The notes below the pieces were generated by a model. That model was not told the DNA's origin, made no database searches, and saw only the letters and a list, made by a program, of their open reading frames with translations. From Taudactylus pleione (lineage: Eukaryota; Chordata; Amphibia; Anura; Myobatrachidae), in NCBI GenBank assembly GCA_031769625.1, contig JAUIMM010001249.1, positions 124,001 to 188,000 of the forward strand: a DNA stretch of 64,000 nucleotides. The letters run 5' to 3'. The translations under genes were made by a program, and so were the position numbers. Shown in pieces: positions 35,996 through 48,600 of the stretch (position 1 is its first letter; every line of letters starts with the position of its first letter).

Positions 35996-37099
35996 AGAAA
36001 AACCATTTCACATCACATTTGTGGGTCTTGGTCTTCAACACATCCAGTGAAATTTTGAGCTGTCTGTGTTTGCTACAAGAGGAGATATCACAAAGTATGC
36101 GCTTTTCTTGTTTCCATTGCTTTCAAAGCATTTTGGCCTAAAACGTGCATTTGCTGTTTTCTCTTAAACGCAACATGGGAGAAAAACCATTTCACATCAC
36201 ATTTGTGGGTCTTGGTCTTCAACACATCCAGTGAAATTTTGAGTGTCTGTGTTTGCTACAAGAGGAGATATCACAAAGTATGCGCTTTTGTTGTTTCCAT
36301 TGCTTTCAAAGCATTTTGGCCTAAAACGTGCATTTGCTGTTTTCTCTTAAACGCAACATGGGAGAAAAACCATTTCACATCACATTTGTGGGTCTTGGTC
36401 TTCAACACATCCAGTGAAATTTTGAGCTGTCTGTGTTTGCTACAAGAGGAGATATCACAAAGTATGCACTTTTGTTGTTTTCATTGCTTTCAATGCATTT
36501 TGGCATAAAACGAGCATTTGCTGTTTTCTCTTAAACGCAACATGGGAGAAAAACCATTTCACATCAAATTTGTAGGTCTTTGTCTTCAACACATCCAGTG
36601 AAATTTTGAGCTGTCTGTGTTTGCTACAAGAGGAGATATCACAAAGTATGCGCTTTTGTTATTTCCATTGCTTTCAATGTATTTTGGCCTAAAACTTGCA
36701 TTTGCTGTTTTCTCTTAAACGCGACATGGGAGAAAAACCATTTCACATCACATTTGTGGGTTTTGGTCTTCAACACATCCAGTGAAATTTTGAGCTGTCT
36801 GTGTTTGCTACAAGAGGAGATAACACAAAGTATGCGCTTATGTGTTTCCATTGCTTTCAATGCATTTTGGCCTCAAACGTGCATTTGCTGTTTTCTCTTA
36901 AACGCAACATGGGAGAAAAACCATTTCACATCACATTTGTGGGTCTTGGTCTTCAACACATCCAGTGAAATTTTGAGCTGTCTGTGTTTGCTACAAGAGG
37001 AGATATCACAAAGTATGCGCTTTTGTTGTTTTCATTGCTTTCAATGCATTTTGGCATAAAACGAGCATTTGCTGTTTTCTCTTAAATGCAACATGGGAG

Positions 37100-39310
37100 A
37101 AAAACCATTTCACATCACATTTGTGGGTCTTGGTCTTCAACACATCCAGTGAAATTTTGAGCTGTCTGTGTTTGCTACAAGAGGAGATATCACAAAGTAT
37201 GCGCTTTTGTTATTTCCATTGCTTTCAATGTATTTTGGCCTAAAACTTGCATTTGCTGTTTTCTCTTAAACGCAATATGGGAGAAAAACCATTTCACATC
37301 ACATTTGAGGGTTTTGGTCTTCAACACATCCAGTGAAATTTTGAGCTGTCTGTGTTTGCTACAAGAGGAGATAACACAAAGTATGCGCTTTTGTGTTTCC
37401 ATTGCTTTCAATGCATTTTGGCCTCAAACGTGCATTTGCTGTTTTCTCTTAAACGCAACATGGGAGAAAAACCATTTCACATCACATTTGTGGGTCTTGG
37501 TCTTCAACACATCCAGTGAAATTTTGAGCTGTCTGTGTTTGCTACAAGAGGAGATATCACAAAGTATGCGCTTTTGTTGTTTTCATTGCTTTCAATGCAT
37601 TTTGGCCTAAAACGTGCATTTGCTGTTTTCTCTTAAACGCAACATGGGAGAAAAACCATTTCACATCACATTTGTGGGTCTTGGTCTTCAACACATCCAG
37701 TGAAATTTTGAGCTGTCTGTGTTTGCTACAAGAGGAGATATCACAAAGTATGCGCTTTTGTTGTTTTCATTGCTTTCAATGCATTTTGGCCTAAAACGTG
37801 CATTTGCTGTTTTCTCTTAAACGCAACATGGGAGAAAAACCATTTCACATCACATTTGTGGGTCTTGGTCTTCAACACATCCAGTGAAATTTTGAGCTGT
37901 CTGTGTTTGCTACAAGAGGAGATATCACAAAGTATGCGCTTTTGTTATTTCCATTGCTTTCAATGTATTTTGGCCTAAAACTTGCATTTGCTTTTTTCTC
38001 TTAAACGCAACATGGGAGAAAAACCATTTCACATCACATTTGTGGGTTTTGGTCTTCAACACATCCAGTGAAATTTTGAGCTGTCTGTGTTTGCTACAAG
38101 AGGAGATAACACAAAGTATGCGCTTTTGTGTTTGCATTGCTTTCAATGCATTTTGGCCTCAAACGTGCATTTGCTGTTTTCTCTTAAACGCAACATGGGA
38201 GAAAAACCATTTCACATCACTTTTGTGGGTCTTGGTCTTCAACACATCCAGTGAAATTTTGAGCTGTCTGTGTTTGCTACAAGAGGAGATATCACAAAGT
38301 ATGCGCTTTTGTTATTTCCATTGCTTTCAATGCATTTTGGCCTAAAACTTGCATTTGCTGTTTTCTCTTAAACGCAACATGGGAGAAAAACCATTTCACA
38401 TCACATTTGTGGGTCTTGGTCTTCAACACATCCAGTGAAATTTTGAGCTGTCTGTGTTTGCTACAAGAGGAGATATCACAAAGTATGCGCTTTTGTTTTT
38501 TCCATTGCTTTCAAAGCATTTTGGCCTAAAACGTGCATTTGCTGTTTTCTCTTAAACGCAACATGGGAGAAAAACCATTTCACATCACATTTGTGGGTCT
38601 TGGTCTTCAACACATCCAGTGAAATTTTGAGCTGTCTGTGTTTGCTACAAGAGGAGATATCACAAAGTATGCGCTTTTGTTGTTTTCATTGCTTTCAATG
38701 CATTTTGGCATAAAACGAGCATTTGCTGTTTTCTCTTAAACGCAACATGGGAGAAAAACCATTTCACATCACATTTGTGGGTCTTGGTCTTCAACACATC
38801 CAGTGAAATTTTGAGCTGTCTGTGTTTTCTACAAGAGGAGATATCACAAAGTATGCGCTTTTGTTATTTCCATTGCTTTCAATGTATTTTGGCCTAAAAC
38901 TTGCATTTGCTGTTTTCTCTTAAATGCGACATGGGAGAAAAACCATTTCACATCACATTTGTGGGTTTTGGTCTTCAACACATCCAGTGAAATTTTGAGC
39001 TGTCTGTGTTTGCTACAAGAGGAGATAACACAAAGTATGCGCTTATGTGTTTCCATTGCTTTCAATGCATTTTGGCCTCAAACGTGCATTTGCTGTTTTC
39101 TCTTAAACGCAACATGGGAGAAAAACCATTTCACATCACATTTGTGGGTCTTGGTCTTCAACACATCCAGTGAAATTTTGAGCTGTCTGTGTTTGCTACA
39201 AGAGGAGATATCACAAAGTATGCGCTTTTGTTGTTTCCATTGCTTTCAAAGCATTTTGGCCTAAAACGTGCATTTGCTGTTTTCTCTTAAACGCAACTTG
39301 GGAGAAAAAC
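37100..39310. repeat. Contracted third copy of the 15-mer block
   Basis: Carries the same private variants as the 30.3-36.0-kb blocks: TTTTTTCTC near 37992, GTGTTTGCATTG near 38129, TTTTGTTTTTTCC near 38494 and CAACTTGGG near 39296. The shift from copy 2 changes from 3858 to 3491 bp part-way through. The 367-bp difference is one 184-bp plus one 183-bp monomer: the D' and A monomers present at about 34.5-34.9 kb are missing here. Confidence 0.75.
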
Positions 39311-40058
39311 CATTTCACATCACATTTGTGGGTCTTGGTCTTCAACACATCCAGTGAAATTTTGAGCTGTCTGTGTTTGCTACAAAAGGAGATATCACAA
39401 AGTATGCGCTTTTGTTGTTTTCATTGCTTTCAATGCATTTTGGCCTAAAACGTGCATTTGCTGTTTTCTCTTAAACGCAACATGGGAGAAAAACCATTTC
39501 ACATCACATTTGTGGGTCTTGGTCTTCAACACATCCAGTGAAATTTTGAGCTGTCTGTGTTTGCTACAAGAGGAGATATCACAAAGTATGCGCTTTTCTT
39601 GTTTCCATTGCTTTCAAAGCATTTTGGCCTAAAACGTGCATTTGCTGTTTTCTCTTAAACGCAACATGGGAGAAAAACCATTTCACATCACATTTGTGGG
39701 TCTTGGTCTTCAACACATCCAGTGAAATTTTGAGCTGTCTGTGTTTGCTACAAGAGGAGATATCACAAAGTATGCGCTTTTGTTGTTTCCATTGCTTTCA
39801 AAGCATTTTGGCCTAAAACGTGCATTTGCTGTTTTCTCTTAAACGCAACATGGGAGAAAAACCATTTCACATCACATTTGTGGGTCTTGGTCTTCAACAC
39901 ATCCAGTGAAATTTTGAGCTGTCTGTGTTTGCTACAAGAGGAGATATCACAAAGTATGCGCTTTTGTTGTTTTCATTGCTTTCAATGCATTTTGGCATAA
40001 AACGAGCATTTGCTGTTTTCTCTTAAACGCAACATGGGAGAAAAACCATTTCACATCA
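38772..40058. repeat. 7-mer higher-order unit, 1287 bp
   Basis: Seven monomers in the order C-D-B-A-E-B-A', with starts at 38772, 38956, 39139, 39323, 39507, 39691 and 39875. Private marks are AAACGCGACATGGG at the end of C, CTTATGTGTTTCC in D and GGCATAAAACGAGC in A'. The same ordered 7-mer recurs at 35281-36566 (1286 bp, one base missing in its second B, GAGTGTCTG), 44838-46124 and 49249-50535. In each case the next C monomer has TTTGTAGGTC. Confidence 0.83.
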
Positions 40059-42639
40059 CATTTGTAGGTCTTGGTCTTCAACACATCCAGTGAAATTTTG
40101 AGCTGTCTGTGTTTGCTACAAGAGGAGATATCACAAAGTATGCGCTTTTGTTATTTCCATTGCTTTCAATGTATTTTGGCCTAAAACTTGCATTTGCTGT
40201 TTTCTCTTAAACGCGACATGGGAGAAAAACCATTTCACATCACATTTGTGGGTTTTGGTCTTCAACACATCCAGTGAAATTTTGAGCTGTCTGTGTTTGC
40301 TACAAGAGGAGATAACACAAAGTATGCGCTTATGTGTTTCCATTGCTTTCAATGCATTTTGGCCTCAAACGTGCATTTGCTGTTTTCTCTTAAACGCAAC
40401 ATGGGAGAAAAACCATTTCACATCACATTTGTGGGTCTTGGTCTTCAACACATCCAGTGAAATTTTGAGCTGTCTGTGTTTGCTACAAGAGGAGATATCA
40501 CAAAGTATGCGCTTTTGTTGCTTCCATTGCTTTCAAAGCATTTTGGCCTAAAACTTGCATTTGCTGTTTTCTCTTAAACGCAACTTGGGAGAAAAACCAT
40601 TTCACATCACATTTGTGGGTCTTGGTCTTCAACACATCCAGTGAAATTTTGAGCTGTCTGTGTTTGCTACAAGAGGAGATATCACAAAGTATGCGCTTTT
40701 GTTGTTTTCATTGCTTTCAATGCATTTTGGCCTAAAACTTGCATTTGCTGTTTTCTCTTAAACGCAACATGGGAGAAAAACCATTTCACATCACATTTGT
40801 GGGTCTTGGTCTTCAACACATCCAGTGAAATTTTGAGCTGTCTGTGTTTGCTACAAGAGGAGATATCACAAAGTATGCGCTTTTCTTGTTTCCATTGCTT
40901 TCAAAGCATTTTGGCCTAAAACGTGCATTTGCTGTTTTCTCTTAAACGCAACATGGGAGAAAAACCATTTCACATCACATTTGTGGGTCTTGGTCTTCAA
41001 CACATCCAGTGAAATATTGAGCTGTCTGTGTTTGCTACAAGAGGAGATATCACAAAGTATGCGCTTTTGTTGTTTTCATTGCTTTCAATGCATTTTGGCC
41101 TAAAACGTGCATTTGCTGTTTTCTCTTAAACGCAACATGGGAGAAAAACCATTTCACATCACATTTGTGGGTCTTGGTCTTCAACACATCCAGTGAAATT
41201 TTGAGCTGTCTGTGTTTGCTACAAGAGGAGATATCACAAAGTATGCGCTTTTGTTATTTCCATTGCTTTCAATGCATTTTGGCCTAAAACTTGCATTTGC
41301 TGTTTTCTCTTAAATGCAACATGGGAGAAAAACCATTTCACATCACATTTGTGGGTCTTGGTCTTCAACACATCCAGTGAAATTTTGAGCTGTCTGTGTT
41401 TGCTACAAGAGGAGATATCACAAAGTATGCGCTTTTGTTGTTTTCATTGCTTTCAATGCATTTTGGCCTAAAACGTGCATTTGCTGTTTTCTCTTAAACG
41501 CAACATGGGAGTAAAACCATTTCACATCACATTTGTGGGTCTTGGTCTTCAACACATCCAGTGAAATTTTGAGCTGTCTGTGTTTGCTACAAGAGGAGAT
41601 ATCACAAAGTATGCGCTTTTGTTATTTCCATTGCTTTCAATGCATTTTGGCCTCAAACTTGCATTTGCTGTTTTCTCTTAAATGCAACATGGGAGAAAAA
41701 CCATTTCACATCAGATTTGTGGGTTTTGGTCTTCAACACATCCAGTGAAATTTTGAGCTGTCTGTGTTTGCTACAAGAGGAGATAACACAAAGTATGCGC
41801 TTTTGTTGTTTCCATTGCTTTCAATGCATTTTGGCCTAAAACGTACATTTGCTGTTTTCTCTTAAACGCAACATGGGAGAAAAACCATTTCACATCACAT
41901 TTGTGGGTCTTGGTCTTCAACACATCCAGTGAAATTTTGAGCTATCTGTGTTTGCTACAAGAGGAGATATCACAAAGTATGCACTTTTGTTGTTTTCATT
42001 GCTTTCAATGCATTTTGGCCTAAAACGTGCATTTGCTGTTTTCTCTTAAACGCAACATGGGAGAAAAACCATTTCACATCACATTTGTGGGTCTTGGTCT
42101 TCAACACATCCAGTGAAATTTTGAGCTGTCTGTGTTTGCTACAAGAGGAGATATCACAAAGTATGCGCTTTTGTTATTTCCATTGCTTTCAATGTATTTT
42201 GGCCTAAAACTTGCATTTGCTGTTTTCTCTTAAACGCAACATGGGAGAAAAACCATTTCACATCACATTTGTGGGTTTTGGTCTTCAACACATCCAGTGA
42301 AATTTTGAGCTGTCTGTGTTTGCTACAAGAGGAGATAACACAAAGTATGCGCTTTTGTGTTTCCATTGCTTTCAATGCATTTTGGCCTCAAACGTGCATT
42401 TGCTGTTTTCTCTTAAACGCAACATGGGAGAAAAACCATTTCACATCACATTTGTGGGTCTTGGTCTTCAACACATCCAGTGAAATTTTGAGCTGTCTGT
42501 GTTTGCTACAAGAGGAGATATCACAAAGTATGCGCTTTTGTTATTTCCATTGCTTTCAATGCATTTTGGCCTAAAACTTGCATTTGCTGTTTTCTCTTAA
42601 ACGCAACATGGGAGAAAAACCATTTCACATCACATTTGT

Positions 42640-45600
42640 GGGTCTTGGTCTTCAACACATCCAGTGAAATTTTGAGCTGTCTGTGTTTGCTACAAGAGGA
42701 GATAACACAAAGTATGCGCTTTTGTGTTTCCATTGCTTTCAATGCATTTTGGCCTCAAACGTGCATTTGCTGTTTTCTCTTAAACGCAACATGGGAGAAA
42801 AACCATTTCACATCACATTTGTGGGTCTTGGTCTTCAACACATCCAGTGAAATTTTGAGCTGTCTGTGTTTGCTACAAGAGGAGATATCACAAAGTATGC
42901 GCTTTTGTTGTTTCCATTGCTTTCAAAGCATTTTGGCCTAAAACGTGCATTTGCTGTTTTCTCTTAAACGCAACATGGGAGAAAAACCATTTCACATCAC
43001 ATTTGTGGGTTTTGGTCTTCAACACATCCAGTGAAATTTTGAGCTGTCTGTGTTTGCTACAAGAGGAGATATCACAAAGTATGCGCTTTTGTTATTTCCA
43101 TTGCTTTCAATGTATTTTGGCCTAAAACTTGCATTTGCTGTTTTCTCTTAAACGCAACATGGGAGAAAAACCATTTCACATCACATTTGTGGGTTTTGGT
43201 CTTCAACACATCCAGTGAAATTTTGAGCTGTCTGTGTTTGCTACAAGAGGAGATAACACAAAGTATGCGCTTTTGTGTTTCCATTGCTTTCAATGCATTT
43301 TGGCCTCAAACGTGCATTTGCTGTTTTCTCTTAAATGCAACATGGGAGAAAAACCATTTCACATCACATTTGTGGGTCTTGGTCTTCAACACATCCAGTG
43401 AAATTTTGAGCTGTCTGTGTTTGCTACAAGAGGAGATATCACAAAGTATGCGCTTTTGTTATTTCCATTGCTTTCAATGCATTTTGGCCTAAAACTTGCA
43501 TTTGCAGTTTTCTCTTAAACGCAACATGGGAGAAAAACCATTTCACATCACATTTCTGGGTCTTGGTCTTCAACACATCCAGTGAAATTTTGAGCTGTCT
43601 GTGTTTGCTACAAGAGGAGATATCACAAAGTATGCGCTTTTGTGTTTCCATTGCTTTCAATGCATTTTGGCCTCAAACGTGCATTTGCTGTTTTCTCTTA
43701 AACGCAACATGGGAGAAAAACCATTTCACATCACATTTGTGGGTCTTGGTCTTCAACACATCCAGTTGACATTTTGAGCTGTCTGTGTTTGCTAAAAGAG
43801 GAGATATCACAAAGTATGCGCTTTTGTTGTTTTCATTGCTTTCAATGCATTTTGGCATAAAACGTGCATTTGCTGTTTTCTCTTAAACGCAACATGGGAG
43901 AAAAACCATTTCACATCACATTTGTGGGTCTTGGTCTTCAACACATCCAGTGAAATTTTGAGCTGTCTGTGTTTGCTACAAGAGGAGATATCACAAAGTA
44001 TGCGCTTTTGTTGTTTTCATTGCTTTCAATGCATTTTGGCCTAAAACGTGCATTTGCTGTTTTCTCTTAAACGCAACATGGGAGAAAAACCATTTCACAT
44101 CACATTTGTGCGTCTTGGTCTTCAACACATCCAGTGAAATTTTGAGCTGTCTGTGTTTGCTACAAGAGGAGATATCACAAAGTATGCGCTTTTGTTATTT
44201 CCATTGCTTTCAATGCATTTTGGCCTAAAACTTGCATTTGCTGTTTTCTCTTAAACACAACATGGGAGATTAACCATTTCACATCACATTTGTGGGTCTT
44301 GTTCTTCAACACATCCAGTGAAATTTTGAGCTGTCTGTGTTTGCTACAAGAGGAGATATCACAAAGTATGCGCTTTTGTGTTTCCATTGCTTTCAATGCA
44401 TTTTGGCCTCAAACGTGCATTTGCTGTTTTCTCTTAAACGCAACATGGGAGAAAAACCATTTCACATCACATTTGTGGGTCTTGGTCTTCAACACATCCA
44501 GTGAAATTTTGAGCTGTCTGTATTTGCTACAAGAGGAGATATCACAAAGTATGCGCTTTTGTTTTTTCCATTGCTTTCAAAGCATTTTGGCCTAAAACGT
44601 GCATTTGCTGTTTTCTCTTAAACGCAACATGGGAGAAAAACCATTTCACATCACATTTGTGGGTCTTGGTCTTCAACACATCCAGTGAAATTTTGAGCTG
44701 TCTGTGTTTGCTACAAGAGGAGATATCACAAAGTATGCGCTTTTGTTGTTTTCATTGCTTTCAATGCATTTTGGCATAAAACGAGCATTTGCTGTTTTCT
44801 CTTAAACGCAACATGGGAGAAAAACCATTTCACATCACATTTGTGGGTCTTGGTCTTCAACACATCCAGTGAAATTTTGAGCTGTCTGTGTTTGCTACAA
44901 GAGGAGATATCACAAAGTATGCGCTTTTGTTATTTCCATTGCTTTCAATGTATTTTGGCCTAAAACTTGCATTTGCTGTTTTCTCTTAAACGCGACATGG
45001 GAGAAAAACCATTTCACATCACATTTGTGGGTTTTGGTCTTCAACACATCCAGTGAAATTTTGAGCTGTCTGTGTTTGCTACAAGAGGAGATAACACAAA
45101 GTATGCGCTTATGTGTTTCCATTGCTTTCAATGCATTTTGGCCTCAAACGTGCATTTGCTGTTTTCTCTTAAACGCAACATGGGAGAAAAACCATTTCAC
45201 ATCACATTTGTGGGTCTTGGTCTTCAACACATCCAGTGAAATTTTGAGCTGTCTGTGTTTGCTACAAGAGGAGATATCACAAAGTATGCGCTTTTGTTGT
45301 TTCCATTGCTTTCAAAGCATTTTGGCCTAAAACGTGCATTTGCTGTTTTCTCTTAAACGCAACTTGGGAGAAAAACCATTTCACATCACATTTGTGGGTC
45401 TTGGTCTTCAACACATCCAGTGAAATTTTGAGCTGTCTGTGTTTGCTACAAGAGGAGATATCACAAAGTATGCGCTTTTGTTGTTTTCATTGCTTTCAAT
45501 GCATTTTGGCCTAAAACGTGCATTTGCTGTTTTCTCTTAAACGCAATATGGGAGAAAAACCATTTCACATCACATTTGTATGTCTTGGTCTTCAACACAT

Positions 45601-48600
45601 CCAGTGAAATTTTGAGCTGTCTGTGTTTGCTACAAGAGGAGATATCACAAAGTATGCACTTTTCTTGTTTCCATTGCTTTCAAAGCATTTTGGCCTAAAA
45701 CGTGCATTTGCTGTTTTCTCTTAAACGCAACATGGGAGAAAAACCATTTCACATCACATTTGTGGGTCTTGGTCTTCAACACATCCAGTGAAATTTTGAG
45801 CTGTCTGTGTTTGCTACAAGAGGAGATATCACAAAGTATGCGCTTTTGTTGTTTCCATTGCTTTCAAAGCATTTTGGCCTAAAACGTGCATTTGCTGTTT
45901 TCTCTTAAACGCAACATGGGAGAAAAACCATTTCACATCACATTTGTGGGTCTTGGTCTTCAACACATCCAGTGAAATTTTGAGCTGTCTGTGTTTGCTA
46001 CAAGAGGAGATATCACAAAGTATGCGCTTTTGTTGTTTTCATTGCTTTCAATGCATTTTGGCATAAAACGAGCATTTGCTGTTTTCTCTTAAACGCAACA
46101 TGGGAGAAAAACCATTTTACATCACATTTGTAGGTCTTGGTCTTCAACACATCCAGTGAAATTTTGAGCTGTCTGTGTTTGCTACAAGAGGAGATATCAC
46201 AAAGTATGCGCTTTTGTTATTTCCATTGCTTTCAATGTATTTTGGCCTAAAACTTGCATTTGCTGTTTTCTCTTAAACGCGACATGGGAGAAAAACCATT
46301 TCACATCACATTTGTGGGTTTTGGTCTTCAACACATCCAGTGAAATTTTGAGCTGTCTGTGTTTGCTACAAGAGGAGATAACACAAAGTATGCGCTTATG
46401 TGTTTCCATTGCTTTCAATGCATTTTGGCCTCAAACGTGCATTTGCTGTTTTCTCTTAAACGCAACATGGGAGAAAAACCATTTCACATCACATTTGTGG
46501 GTCTTGGTCTTCAACACATCCAGTGAAATTTTGAGCTGTCTGTGTTTGCTACAAGAGGAGATATCACAAAGTATGCGCTTTTGTTGTTTCCATTGCTTTC
46601 AAAGCATTTTGGCCTAAAACGTGCATTTGCTGTTTTCTCTTAAACGCAACATGGGAGAAAAACCATTTCACATCACATTTGTGGGTCTTGGTCTTCAACA
46701 CATCCAGTGAAATTTTGAGCTGTCTGTGTTTGCTACAAGAGGAGATATCACAAAGTATGCGCTTTTGTTGTTTTCATTGCTTTCAATGCATTTTGGCCTA
46801 AAACGTGCATTTGCTGTTTTCTCTTAAATGCAACATGGGAGAAAAACCATTTCACATCACATTTGTGGGTCTTGGTCTTCAACACATCCAGTGAAATTTT
46901 GAGCTGTCTGTGTTTGCTACAAGAGGAGATATCACAAAGTATGCGCTTTTGTTATTTCCATTGCTTTCAATGTATTTTGGCCTAAAACTTGCATTTGCAG
47001 TTTTCTCTTAAACGCAACATGGGAGAAAAACCATTTCACATCACATTTCTGGGTCTTGGTCTTCAACACATCCAGTGAAATTTTGAGCTGTCTGTGTTTG
47101 CTACAAGAGGAGATAACACAAAGTATGCGCTTTTGTGTTTCCATTGCTTTCAATGCATTTTGGCCTCAAACGTGCATTTGCTGTTTTCTCTTAAACGCAA
47201 CATGGGAGAAAAACCATTTCACATCACATTTGTGGGTCTTGGTCTTCAACACATCCAGTGAAATTTTGAGCTGTCTGTGTTTGCTACAAGAGGAGATATC
47301 ACAAAGTATGCGCTTTTGTTGTTTCCATTGCTTTCAAAGCATTTTGGCCTAAAACGTGCATTTGCTGTTTTCTCTTAAACGCAACATGGGAGAAAAACCA
47401 TTTCACATCACATTTGTGGGTTTTGGTCTTCAACACATCCAGTGAAATTTTGAGCTGTCTGTGTTTGCTACAAGAGGAGATATCACAAAGTATGCGCTTT
47501 TGTTATTTCCATTGCTTTCAATGTATTTTGGCCTAAAACTTGCATTTGCTGTTTTCTCTTAAACGCAACATGGGAGAAAAACCATTTCACATCACATTTG
47601 TGGGTTTTGGTCTTCAACACATCCAGTGAAATTTTGAGCTGTCTGTGTTTGCTACAAGAGGAGATAACACAAAGTATGCGCTTTTGTGTTTCCATTGCTT
47701 TCAATGCATTTTGGCCTCAAACGTGCATTTGCTGTTTTCTCTTAAATGCAACATGGGAGAAAAACCATTTCACATCACATTTGTGGGTCTTGGTCTTCAA
47801 CACATCCAGTGAAATTTTGAGCTGTCTGTGTTTGCTACAAGAGGAGATATCACAAAGTATGCGCTTTTGTTATTTCCATTGCTTTCAATGCATTTTGGCC
47901 TAAAACTTGCATTTGCAGTTTTCTCTTAAACGCAACATGGGAGAAAAACCATTTCACATCACATTTCTGGGTCTTGGTCTTCAACACATCCAGTGAAATT
48001 TTGAGCTGTCTGTGTTTGCTACAAGAGGAGATATCACAAAGTATGCGCTTTTGTGTTTCCATTGCTTTCAATGCATTTTGGCCTCAAACGTGCATTTGCT
48101 GTTTTCTCTTAAACGCAACATGGGAGAAAAACCATTTCACATCACATTTGTGGGTCTTGGTCTTCAACACATCCAGTTGACATTTTGAGCTGTCTGTGTT
48201 TGCTAAAAGAGGAGATATCACAAAGTATGCGCTTTTGTTGTTTTCATTGCTTTCAATGCATTTTGGCATAAAACGTGCATTTGCTGTTTTCTCTTAAACG
48301 CAACATGGGAGAAAAACCATTTCACATCACATTTGTGGGTCTTGGTCTTCAACACATCCAGTGAAATTTTGAGCTGTCTGTGTTTGCTACAAGAGGAGAT
48401 ATCACAAAGTATGCGCTTTTGTTGTTTTCATTGCTTTCAATGCATTTTGGCCTAAAACGTGCATTTGCTGTTTTCTCTTAAACGCAACATGGGAGAAAAA
48501 CCATTTCACATCACATTTGTGCGTCTTGGTCTTCAACACATCCAGTGAAATTTTGAGCTGTCTGTGTTTGCTACAAGAGGAGATATCACAAAGTATGCGC

